Positions 49,300-64,000 of a stretch of DNA of 64,000 nucleotides are shown here, one piece after another. A program made the translations under genes and the position numbers. Position 1 is the stretch's first letter, and every line of letters starts with the position of its first letter. Source of the stretch: Apricaphanius iberus (Eukaryota; Chordata; Actinopteri; Cyprinodontiformes; Aphaniidae). Below the pieces are notes generated by a model. The model worked only from the letters and a program-made list of their open reading frames with translations, did not search any database and had not been told where the DNA came from. Location of the stretch: positions 1,302,001-1,366,000 of the forward strand of contig JAPXFQ010000250.1 in assembly GCA_028564705.1 (NCBI GenBank), in the 5' to 3' direction.

Positions 49300-50490
49300 T
49301 TACAGTGTCTTGCAAAAGTAACATTTATCTTTGAACTCCATCCCAAATTGTCATATTTTAATCCCAGACCTTAATGTCTGTAGTTTGAGGAAAATTATAC
49401 ATATATAATTTCTTTAAAATCTTTTGGTAGTAAAAATATCAAAATGTGGCGTGCATTTGCTGCAGCTCGCCATATCAATTCTATGCAGAATCAAATAGCG
49501 GTGTAATTAAAACTGCAATTAAATTGTTTCTACCAGCTCTACAGACCTAAATAGACAGAAAGTTGTGCCCATTTTTCTTTCCCAACAAGCTCAAGCTCAG
49601 TTAGACTTTACATCTGGGCTTTGACTGGGCCATTCACACTTGAATACGCTTTGATCTAAGCTATTCTATTGTAGCTCTGGCTGTATGTTTTAGGATTGTT
49701 GTCCTACTGGAAAATTCATGTCTGATCCAGTAATTTGCAAGGTTTTCCTCCAGGATTGTCCTATTAGTAATAGATTTGTGGCGTACCAAACATTGTTCTG
49801 CTCCACATTCTCCCAGCTGAGCCCCCCAGCCCCTCCATATTTACCTTGAGCTTCTTGAATGTTTATCTGATTATTGCTCTTTCTACCCAGCTATTCCACT
49901 ACACTGGCGATCAATGTCTTTGTGCCATATTCTTTATATGTTAACAGGATTAATTGACATGTTCTGTAACATGTTCAAATCTTGGATTAATTATTGTTTT
50001 ATGAATTCCTTTAAACTTCTCCACAACCTTTCGCCTGACCAGTCTGCTGTGTTCCTGGGACTTCATGATGCTGTTTGTTCAATAATGTTCTCTATAAAAC
50101 ATTTGACTCTATTATGCGACTTTAAAGGCAACTAGGTGTGGTTTACTTTGGGGTGTCAGAGTAAAGGGAGGTGAATACAAATAGCCACCACATATTTTAG
50201 AGGTATATTTTTAAAACATGCTTTGTGATGTACTGGGTGTAACCTGCCTCTTGCCCGCTGATTGCTGAGGATAGGCACCAGCCTCCCGCAACCCTGCGGG
50301 GTATAGATAATGGATAGATGGATTTTTAAAACATTTAGAAACTTATGTATCCTTTTCCTTTCACCTTTTTCTTCCACTTCATACCCAATAATCCCAGTTA
50401 GTTAGATTTACATTTGAAGTTGAAACAAAACCAAATCAGAAAAAAAAAATCAAAGGTTATGAATACTTTTTAAAGGCACTGTAAGTTATA
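49300..50490 (-). mobile_element. Tc1/mariner remnant
   Basis: The left terminus AGTGTCTTGCAAAAGTAACA and right inverse GAATACTTTTTAAAGGCACT bound an interior following the minus-oriented teleost Tc1: TTGACTGGGCCATTCACAC, GTAGCTCTGGCTGTATGTTT and CATGATGCTGTTTGTTC. No intact frame. It is interrupted by a retroposon at 50220. Confidence 0.75.
50207..50334 (+). mobile_element. Short L2-tail-like retroposon with 13-bp target duplication
   Basis: A 102-bp insert (50220-50321) has body GGATAGGCACCAGCCTCCCG and tail TGGATAGATGG. It is flanked by perfect copies of ATTTTTAAAACAT (50207-50219 and 50322-50334). The body matches the 3' end shared by fish L2-type LINEs and their SINEs as I recall it. 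5'-truncated. Confidence 0.8.
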
Positions 50491-51279
50491 CACCATCATC
50501 ATTAGAACTTTTTTTATTTATTTCAGTCTTTTGATCATACTGACAGACAGCATTGGTGTGGGTAATTCCTCTTGAACACTCTTGAACTGAACTTCCTCTC
50601 TCACCAACAAAACCTAAAGACTTTGTAAAACTCCTTCACATATGTACACACATACATTAGTTCATCAACTTGTAAAATACACAAAATACTATCCCACACT
50701 ACAGAAACTCCATCAATAAGACCTGTTTTTGCAGAGGATGGTGACTGTAAACAGTATATAATTAAGCAAACGTAAGATTAAAAGGTAAGAATCTTTGCCA
50801 TGGTAAAACGGTGGTAAAACGTGCACAGAGACAGCTCTGTTCTCATAAGTCCATCTGAAGGTAAACCGTATAACCTTCCGGGTGTTGTTTCGAGATGCCG
50901 TGGCCAAACACCACATTGCATGCTAGAATGGTAGATCCTTATAGATAACCTATGGCTAGACCTCTCCTTGCCTTCCTCCTCTTTCACCCTGTCTTCCCTT
51001 TCCCTCTATCATCTTCTGCTGTACCACCATCCTCTGCCTGCTGTTGTGTTCTCATGCCGATTTCAGCTGCTCACTTCTCTTTTTTTTGTAGTTTAGTTTT
51101 TAATCTTTCTTTTTTTCTTTTCTTTTTTTTTACAAACATGCATGCACAAGCATCACTAACTTGTTGATGTTTTCAAAAGAATATTTTGTTGCTGAGGCCA
51201 TGCAAAGTGTTTTTGAATATTGCCCTTATATGTGGAATATGTCTTCTGAATGCTTTACATAATTTCTGCTGTAAAATGA

Positions 51280-51291
51280 AATAAAAATAAA
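51280..51291 (+). terminator. Tandem AATAAA, candidate camta1 poly(A) signal
   Basis: Two abutting AATAAA hexamers follow a non-repeat stretch. It is the strongest poly(A) signal between the camta1 stop codon and the next gene, but it lies 7.1 kb from the stop. Confidence 0.45.
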
Positions 51292-52559
51292 AAGAAAATT
51301 TGCACTTTAACCTATTTTTGGGGTGACGTTTATTGCTTATTTTCTGTATTCTTCTTATTTTCATCTTTACCCCCCAAATTGCCAAAATAAAGTACTTCAC
51401 GATGACATGCAGATCCGAAGCAGAGCTAAGTTAGAATATGTCTTAAGTGTTGCAAAGTTTCTGTAGTATGCAAAATAAATAAAAAGGTATCTTTATTAAG
51501 TACTTGAAAACACATGTTCTTCATTATACACAAAAAATTAAAAAGAAAGATATTGTGAAAATAAGATCTAATACTGATGCTAAAAATATATACATTTACA
51601 GTGGAAAGCAGATATTTAAATACACTTTTCACAGTGTACATTATAATACATTTACTTAGAGTAGTGTAAATGTTTTTCAATGCAATATTTAATAAAAATG
51701 TAAATGAAGACCGATATGTATGTTCAATGTTGATACTCATTTTACATTATTTTAGAATATTTAAACAGCGGCTTGTCTCTGTTCCTATATATATAAAAAA
51801 ATAAACCTCCTTGGTTCAATTAAAATAACACAAAACCGCAAGGGGCATATAATTTTGAGCTTAATTGTCGCGAAAGAAAACACACCAAATGATTAAAAAA
51901 GATTAAATGGTTTGAAAATGTAGTAAAAAAGTGGCATGTTACCCGATGCAGAACCACTTTCACAGTACATTTTATTGCCTTCAGTTACAAGACAAGTATG
52001 AGTCTAATAATTCATAATTCAAAAGTTAAAGTAGTTTAAAAACAACACGGGTTTATATCTGTGCAAAGGAAACACTTTGTGTTAATTAAAGTTAAAATAG
52101 GCTACTTTACCTTTGACTTGCAGCTACTCATTTCAGACATTAAACAAATATTACTACTGTCTGTATTTTAAAACTAGATTTTAAAACATTACTACATCCA
52201 ACATTCACAAATGTTTTCAATTTACTGAAATATACATATGCAATTGACCTTTTAAAAACACGAGTTGAATTACATTTTTAAAACTGCATAAAGTACAACA
52301 CACTGTTCCAATGTGTTAACAGAAATTTCCAATGCAATCCGGAAAATTACCAGTATTTACGTCAATTCATTTTACCGTAAGTATGTGGTACCCTCCTAAA
52401 TGTTACTATCCTCTTACTGACACTACCTTTTAAGACAGGGCGTCATATATAAACACGATTTTATTTTAAATATCAAATCAGGATTATGGCTTTTTAATCA
52501 TACCCACAAAAATGTGTAAAACATATGTATATTTTTTTGTATCCGAGGCTTGCGAAATT
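51292..52559. other. Intergenic AT-rich stretch
   Basis: Non-repetitive AT-rich sequence. No exon, RNA gene or clear element was seen. Confidence 0.7.
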
Positions 52560-52921
52560 TACCGTAAGTAGGGTATAAACCGGACATGTCGTAAAGCTCG
52601 CAGCAGATTTAAGGCCGTGGTGCGTTCCGGAGAAAAGTGGATTTGGCCGCTCCACAGAGGGCGGATTTTAAGACTAGGCCAAACGAGTTTTTAACTATGA
52701 ATTGTACATATTTTAGAGGTAAAATGTTTAATCTTTCTGGACAATGAGAGTTTTGTGTGTTTTCCTGTGGGAAATCGGCGCTGTAACGCTGACCAGCTCA
52801 CGGTCGACTGAAGAAACAATGCAGGCCTAGCTAGCAGAGGCTAATCGGATAACTGGCCGAACCGTGGGATTTAAACCGTGGAAGTAGCTGTGATTTAAAG
52901 CTGCTGTAGCGACATAAACCG
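52560..52921 (+). promoter_or_regulatory. hipk1: Probable hipk1 promoter and non-coding first exon
   Basis: CpG is enriched against the flanks (for example GGCCGTGGTGCGTTCCGG, AATCGGCGCTGTAACGC and CACGGTCGACTG). A TATA-like GGGTATAAACC lies at 52571. The segment ends ACATAAACCG followed by the strong donor gtaagg at 52922. The next acceptor in the same direction is two bases before the hipk1 start codon, which fits a non-coding exon 1. The transcription start is not determined. Confidence 0.6.
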
Positions 52922-54513
52922 GTAAGGTAACAGCTATTAGTTGGAGTTATGTTGTATAGCTATATGTTAATCTTGATTCCATATTTTTGAAGTTTCAACG
53001 CAGGATTTTTTTAGGCCATGGGTGCCAAAGGTAATGCGTTAGCATGTTAGCATCAGTGTGTTGAGTAACATTCTTTGTGCATTTGATTGGAAATCCAACT
53101 GTGAATATTTATATATTTTTCAACTGACTAAAAAAAATATATATATATCAATGTTTTTTTCTCCCTAATATATGTAACCACTTTTCCTAACATATATGTT
53201 TTGGGGAAATCACTCGCTTAACACCCAGCCCATAATCTCTTTGTAAAGATAAAAAAGGACAACTTTTCTGCGTTAATAGAATAGCGTGGATTAATTTCAC
53301 TTAAATTAAGCACAATATATACGTCAATCCCTACATATAGAGTCATTTCTTTAAATATCACAGCGATCCTTTGCAGATAATTTTGTCGCGTGTAATTATG
53401 GCTGGTGCAGATTTCATTAAATACAATTTATAGTTTCGATTTCCAAAAAGATTTTTATCACTCGGTCCGTATAAAACTAAAATATACAATATTTAAATAC
53501 ATGTTTCTCTGTGGTGAAATTGATTTATGAAATGCTATGAAATAAAAATGGAACATTCACGGTTTAAGCTGTTTTGCTTTGTTTTAGTTATTCTAATCTC
53601 GTCAGATCCGGACAAATTTAGTAGTAGATGTTAATATAAGTATTGGTAATATTGTCCAAGCCTTGGGGTTTTTTCCTCTTTCATTCTCCCTCAGAGGAAA
53701 GTCCTTTGCTGTTTAGAAACCCATGAGCTGTGTTCTAGTACATAGTTCATCTTGTTCTGTTGTCGATGCACACGTTTCAGAGTTTCTCTCCATAATTATG
53801 CTGTGACAAGATGGTCTGTCCTGTTTCTATTGTTTTAATGACGTCTAGTTTTTAGAGATACAGAGAGCTGTTTACTTTCTATTTTGTGTTGATTTTAATG
53901 GGGTTTCCCCCCCCTAAGCTATTAATTATTCACACACACACAAAAAAAATCAAGCCTTTCTGCCATCATTCTACTCGGTAAACAACGTCCATACCCAAGA
54001 GCATTGTGATTCTGTGACAAAAGTTTGTAATCAAAGTTCTGGGAAACACACAAAAAATGCCCATGATTGTAAGTCAAACATTTCTTCTTGGATTTGCTTA
54101 AAGCCTTTTTAAGATAATTCCACATTTGTATAAACTTGGAGTTGAGACGGTTCCCCCAATAGCTGTGACCCAAAAATCAGATATTGGCATAATTTAAGTA
54201 ATAATCTTGACTTTCATGCGAAGCTTCAAGCAAATAGTTGTTGAGTGTTATGCTTTTCCCTTTGGCTCCAATAACTATAAGGTAATTATCGTCCTCATTC
54301 AGCCAAAAGTTAGATTGACATTTTAATCATTAAATAAATTTACAAAAAGCAGAAAGAAAAGAGGCTTTTGGGTTGGTTTTTTCAACACTAATTCTGAACT
54401 CAAGAAATTGAAATAACAAAATGTTTCAAATTGTTTGAAATGGCCTTCAGGTGGTACAGAGATCATCTATGTTTGCTCTAAATGGAGATAGTTTTCCCCA
54501 AACCACAAAAATA

Positions 54514-55410
54514 TTAGGGATGTTCGATATTATCGCCCTAAAGTCATTATCGGCCGATATTGGCATTTAAATATAATATCGGACATTCTCAGTATCGGTT
54601 TTTATTTTTTTAATAAGATGGGTTTTTCACACCATACACATATTATTTATCAAACTCTTCAGCTACTTCTTTTCTCTCTCGTAATGTAAAAATATGACAG
54701 ATTTGAGGTTTAGTTTTTGAGATATTTGTTTGAGACAACTTTTAATTTAAGATAACTTTAACAAAGGACTGAATTTTGTTTACTGGGCTCTGATCTGTCA
54801 CTGTTTCCTCTTTGTGACGCTGTTTTAATTTGCACATTTGGTTACTTGAAAGATGGCTAATTAAGTCAATGTTGTTGTTTTGATTGTATTAAATTATGGC
54901 CACTGGCCAGTTACATGTAGAGCTAAATTAATGCAGTGTTTAAGACCACTTTATTTTTAAGATTGTAATACCCAAAGCAGGTTAATTATTGGCCCTGCTT
55001 AAATGTTTGCTGTTTTTTTATTTTTTATTCTTGTTTCAGTTGTTTCCACTTTACCTCACTGCTATAAAGGTATAATGTTGTCTACATTTTCTAAAGGTAG
55101 AAATTTGTCCTGAGTGGTGGGCCTTTGCCAGTATTCTCTGTGTGAGAAAATGTTCCAGCTACTTTTGAATACAAAATAAAAATGGCACCTTTTTCAATTG
55201 CCTAACTAAAATTCTAGTACTTAATAGATTTTATAAATTTTTAAAACTCAAGTATGCATGATACAAGATATTTCATAGTAGTTACTTAAAAGGGTTTTAG
55301 TAGTTTTTTTCCCAACATATCTGTATCGGTTTATATCGGTATTGGAAGTTATGATTAGGCTATATCGGTATATCGGACATCGGTAGAAAAGCCAACATCG
55401 AACATCCCTA
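54514..55410. mobile_element. MITE with TAGGGATGTTCGAT termini (897 bp)
   Basis: The inverted termini are TAGGGATGTTCGAT and ATCGAACATCCCTA (perfect over 14 bp). ATCGGCCGATATTGG-like subterminal repeats lie at the left and TATCGGTATATCGG at the right. The interior is AT-rich with no transposase. This is a common fish hAT-type signature. Confidence 0.75.
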
Positions 55411-57663
55411 AAAAATATAATTAAAATAGACATAAAAGCCGGAAAAAAATCCTATTTAGTGATGAGTTAAATAAGAAGTAATTAGCTAGATAGTCTTCTA
55501 TTCAGACAAGAAGTTGCTATAGGAATGCATTACATAAAATGAGGAATATTTCTATCATCAAAATGTCATAATTAGGAGACAGGTTTTTAAGAGACTATAT
55601 TCCTAATCGGTTAGGGTTACGACCCTGTGGAAATTCAAGCGTAATAGCATTCTTACACGGGTATAAACATATAAAAAACAGTAAGGGAAAAATTACAACA
55701 ATAAAATAGTTTGACGTTATTAAAAATAGTATACCTTCGTTCAAGAAATGTGCAACTGAGCAGGATAATTTAAAAGTATTTACAAAATCTACATATCAAT
55801 TTGTGCATTAAAGAACGGGTTATGTAAAATAAAATTTAAAAAACTCTTTAAACCACAGACGTGTAATAACGGACATCCCTCAGCATCCTCTTTGTGAGAC
55901 TATCATTCAACAACTGTGTCTTCAGTAAGAGGCTTCTTCAGTTTCGCTGTAACACAGACTTCTAGAGTAGAACCCTCCTGTCCACAGCCATTAGCGTTTC
56001 AAACTCCTTAGAGAAATTTGAATAGTATGAGCTCCAGGAATTAATTTTCCTTTGAGATCAGTGGTTTGTTTTAATTTAACTGAATTAAATTAGGCAGAAA
56101 TGTTATTTGAAATGGGACAAAAATGCCGTTGAGTTTGTTGGGAGGGATGATGGTTCTACAGTCCAGCAGCTGCTATAATAATAAATGTTACTCACCTGCT
56201 GCATCGTTCTGTTTAAGCTCTTGCTGCTCAACTAGCTACTTTGTGGGTTTCCATTTTGAACCATGCACACGTAAATATCTCATACTCCTCGTTGGAAGCG
56301 TCTGGCTTGATCAGTTATGGGGGAAACAAAGTGGGCTCTTCTGATACAGTATCTTCAGTGAGAGCAGATTTAATTTCTCCCGAAATGTTAATCACCTCCA
56401 GCAAGCTCTAGTTGCTGTAGAGATGAAGGCATCTCTGAAAATCCCGCTTTCAAAGTCCATCTGATTCTCTGGGTATGCATATGATGTCTGACCAGCAAAA
56501 AACACGCAGGGACCGGGAGAATAGTTGTAGGATATAAGCTTTCACCGTATAACCTTCCGGGCGAAGGTTTTTTTTTTCATCAGATGTGTTGCACTGTACA
56601 GCCCTGCTTTAAAACCGCACTCAAGACAATAGATATAACATATTTATGTATCAAAGTTTTACACATTTTTTAAGTGATCGTGTGGTTCATTACCGTAATA
56701 AAATGCTAGTGCTACACAGCATTTGTTAATTTTTTTAAAGTCTTTCCTCCTATAGATCCCTCTACATTTCACAGTGACCGCAGAATATTTTTGTTTTTTT
56801 GCTGATTGGATTCCAGTTTCCTCCTCGTCACACAGGTCGCTCCAGTTTACAGTCGCCATATTGGAGGAGAGCGTCAGTCATGGAGAAGTCACTCGCCTCT
56901 AAAATGTCCATAACAAAATATATCCGAGTGATGCTCGATAGCAGGGTTATAATCGTTCTAAAAATGTTTTATAAGTTTTAGTTTTTATTTAGTTTCGACT
57001 TAAGATTACTTTTTACCATTTGTAAGGTAGTTTCGTTTTTTGAAAATGCTCTAGTTTTGATACGTTTTAGTCTTTTTGTTAAACAAGTTGTGTAACAGGA
57101 CGAGACTAAAAAAAGAAGAAATGTATAACAAACTCTCAGAAAATGCTTATGCTTTTTTTTTTTTTAATGGAGCAGATTAACAACCATACAAATCAGGCAA
57201 GTATAAAAGTTGTATAACAGAGTAACATTCAGAGTTATTTAAACACAAAAACGACCCCTGTGCATTAAAAAGCCCAACAATTAATGCAGGTGCTACAGCT
57301 CTATTAAAGCACTGAGCGTAAACGTAACAAAACAAAAGCCAGGCCACCATGAGTACTTTGATACTTTTGACCGTTTTGCATATTTTTTAGTAGTAAGTAA
57401 TCCTAAATTGGACTCTGGCACTTTCTCTCAACCTTTGCTTTATATGACGCTAGGCGACCACAGCAACACAGATAACTTGATTAACATGTCTGACATGTTG
57501 GGATAATGCGGTACAGCCAGTAAAAGCCACCAACAACCAGAATCTAGAGGCATAATTGTCCATCAACACAGCGGATACACACACAACCTACACTTGCTAC
57601 GCAACTCCGGTGTAACACCGGCTCCCATTGCTGTGGTTTGCAGTTGCAGTGTTAGTAGTTGTA

Positions 57664-57685
57664 GTAATAATAATAATAATAATAA
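57664..57685. repeat. (AAT)n microsatellite
   Basis: About seven AAT units. Confidence 0.9.
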
Positions 57686-58928
57686 AAAGTATTAGTAATC
57701 TTCTCCTGTTCATGGTTTCTTCCTGCCCAGAGGTGTGAGAAAGATGCCCGCAAAAAGAAAATCCAATTAGCAGACTCTGGAAGGCTTCTTAAAGAAGAAA
57801 AGTGGTCAGTTTAAATGCTTCAGAGTAGTATTACGATTCTGTATTCATCCTAAAAGGGACATTCATTGTTCAAATCAAAACATGTTCAGATTATTATTTT
57901 TTAATGGTGGCATTTTGATGTACACCTACAAGTGTTATATTGTTGCTGCTGCAATATTGAGTTGGGCATGGACTCTGATCCTGAATGGGAAGATAGTGAC
58001 ACAGTGAAGTTGATTAAAGAGCAGAATGGAGATATGAAACCATTAAGTTTATCATTTATGTTGGAAAAGTCTTTTACTTAAGAGTATTTTTATTTTATTT
58101 GTATACATATTCTGTTGTTTACGACTAAGTTCATTGTTACTTGCATTTACATGTTCAGCCACCAGAGCTGCATTTGTGCTCTTCTAAATTCCTCAAAATT
58201 AGATCATAATAGTTTATAGTTAATGGTTTTGGTGTTTGATAATCGAGTCAGAATTCATTTCCAGGACACAGAAGCTGTCTGTCTATTGCACCCTATAATG
58301 GAAGTGAAATCAACGCATCACTTGATTTATTTACTTTTTATAGTGTCAGACAAGGAAATGTGCCCTAAGATGCATACAGGTGGCCTTACATTTATTTTAA
58401 ATAATAATCCATGAGCTCACAAAGCCATGACATCTTCACATAAGGGTTTAACCCTTTTAAAGGCATAGTTACCTGACTGCATGCAATTCTCAGAAGTTAC
58501 AAAGTAATAAATGCTTTAAAAATTCTTGCACAGAGAAGAGAAAAGTAAAATCTAATTTATTGTCGTGCAGTATCTGTAGGATGGAGATCACCCAATTTAC
58601 ATTAAAACATTGACATTGTACCTAAATGACCAAAATTGACAATTTCAAAAATGGGTTTGATATTTCCCTGGATTTTTTGTAATTATATATTTTTTGTCAC
58701 CAAGGTAAATTTTAGTTAACAGACTTTTGTTATTCAGCCACTGTCACATTTGCTACAGTATATTTGTGATTAAAAGTAAATGATTAAAATATGGGCAAAA
58801 TAAATTTGGATTACATTTCATTTTAAATTTTTAAGTAAAACAACATACATTTTGATTGAATTGCAGTTCACAAGCTACAAGAATGGAAAAACTAAACGAC
58901 AAAAAAGTTACGATGGCATCACATCTAG

Positions 58929-62898
<3,970 letters not shown>

Positions 62899-64000
62899 GT
62901 AGGCACCTTTGAGTATGCAAATATGCTGCAGATCCTTGCAAGAGCTCACTTTCACATTAACACTATGAGCTTTTTAAAATGGGGGTTTTGATGTCGATCA
63001 ACACAAACGTGGTCGGAAATGGGATATATGGTTTTTAAATGTTCATGAATGACTATAATAAAATATTCAGCTCTCTTCATTCTGTATATCTTTACTTTTA
63101 TTCTTTTTAACTGCTGATCTATTGTCTGCTGCAGCAGGGTGAAGGACTGGAGTTAAATGCGGTTTTTATTGCAAAAATTTATCTCACCACGTTGGTGTTA
63201 AATTAAGATGGAAATATAAATAGATTCAGGGGAAAACAGCCGTTAGCGGCTTATTGACCTGCTTAAAGTCTGATGTGTGAATTTAAAATGAACTGAAGAA
63301 GACGTCAACATTCTGACATTTTTTATATTTTGCTTGGCTACAGTTCCCCATGATCCATGCCCTGCCTCCTGATGAAATGAGCTTTTCCCTTATTGGCCTA
63401 GCTGCAAACTAATGCTGAGTTACCATGGCTTTTTTGGGGCCAAGGCTGGGGTTAGTCTCATTGGAAACCAAAACAATCGCTGCTTAGTAAAGCTCTGTCG
63501 CCGGTTAACCGCTGGAACCAGTTTGGTTGAAAAAGACAACTCCTGGTGATGCAGGTTATGTGTATCGTGGGAAACTGTAACTTTCTTTTCAAGTTTGTCT
63601 TTCATTTCCTGTAGCGCTTCGTCCGGCTCCTACATTTGTGCCGTTTTTCTGCTGCGTTTGGGTGCATGACTGGCTTTAAGAGGGTATCTGTGTGCACAAT
63701 TATTGTGTAAATATTAGTGTTCAAAAAATATCCAACTACTTTCCAACCTTGTTTTTAATATTGAAGAGAAAATTAAGACAAAACGTACTAAGTCAGTGAT
63801 CAGTGCACTCGCCTGTCAGTGTATTGGTCCATTGATGATCAACCACTCACTGTTCAGAGAGATGGATTGTTGTCCTTCACCATAAATATCCAGTTTGAGG
63901 ATTCACACGTTCTGATTTGGCTCAGGTGAAGAGAGAGGCAGCATCTTTATTCTTTCATCTTTAAAGTCTAGGTAGAGTAGAAGCACTGTCCTGTTTAAAA
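62899..64000 (+). other. hipk1 intron, continuing past the window
   Basis: It starts gtaggc. No further hipk1 exon (for example the expected AWPGGTQQILLP-type block) was found before the window ends. Non-repetitive, AT-rich. Confidence 0.75.

Larger units (their letters stand above)
44159..51291 (+). other. camta1 3'UTR and downstream sequence
   Basis: 44159-46380 looks unique. It includes an AU-rich element (ATTATTTATTTATTTAAGG, about 45277-45295) and weak ATTAAA signals near 46060 and 46270. Then come a Tc1-type element with a nested insertion (46388-48084), unremarkable sequence, and another Tc1 copy (49300-50490). 50500-51291 is again unique and ends in tandem AATAAA. Whether the UTR spans everything or stops near 46 kb is undecided. 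Confidence 0.5.

Overview
The window is animal, almost certainly teleost fish, nuclear DNA. Genes are split into short exons by introns full of DNA transposons (Tc1/mariner copies, hAT, pogo-like and Harbinger-like remnants, foldback MITEs) and tRNA-derived or L2-tailed retroposons, and the two recognisable genes are vertebrate-type. No prokaryotic, viral or CRISPR-like content was seen.

Region 1 (1-51,300, + strand) is the 3' three quarters of camta1, a calmodulin-binding transcription activator. Nineteen coding exons run from the middle of the CG-1 DNA-binding domain (214) to a stop at 44158. They encode 1,497 codons in one continuous frame: CG-1, transactivation region, TIG, ankyrin repeats, IQ motifs. 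The first exons lie upstream of the window. The exon expected between the CG-1 exons and the large transactivation exon could not be found. A 31-nt microexon sets the C-terminus. A CpG-rich block with a possible non-coding first exon (about 31235-32023) lies just upstream of the exon that starts the coiled-coil/ankyrin/IQ half, so it may be an internal promoter. A long 3'UTR may reach poly(A) signals at 51280-51291.

Region 2 (52,560-64,000, + strand) is the 5' part of hipk1, a homeodomain-interacting protein kinase. A probable non-coding first exon ends at 52921. After a 6.1-kb intron, the start codon is at 59040. Ten coding exons (692 codons) carry the N-terminal SUMO motif, the complete kinase domain and the start of the C-terminal regulatory region. 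The gene continues past the window. Three small kinase-domain introns are multiples of three and free of stops.

Both genes encode nuclear regulators (a Ca2+/calmodulin-responsive activator and a transcription-coregulator kinase). Nothing in the sequence links them beyond being neighbours on the same strand. Exon borders were read by eye from splice sites, frame continuity and recalled family sequences, and have no transcript support. Transposon borders are approximate unless a terminal repeat is stated.
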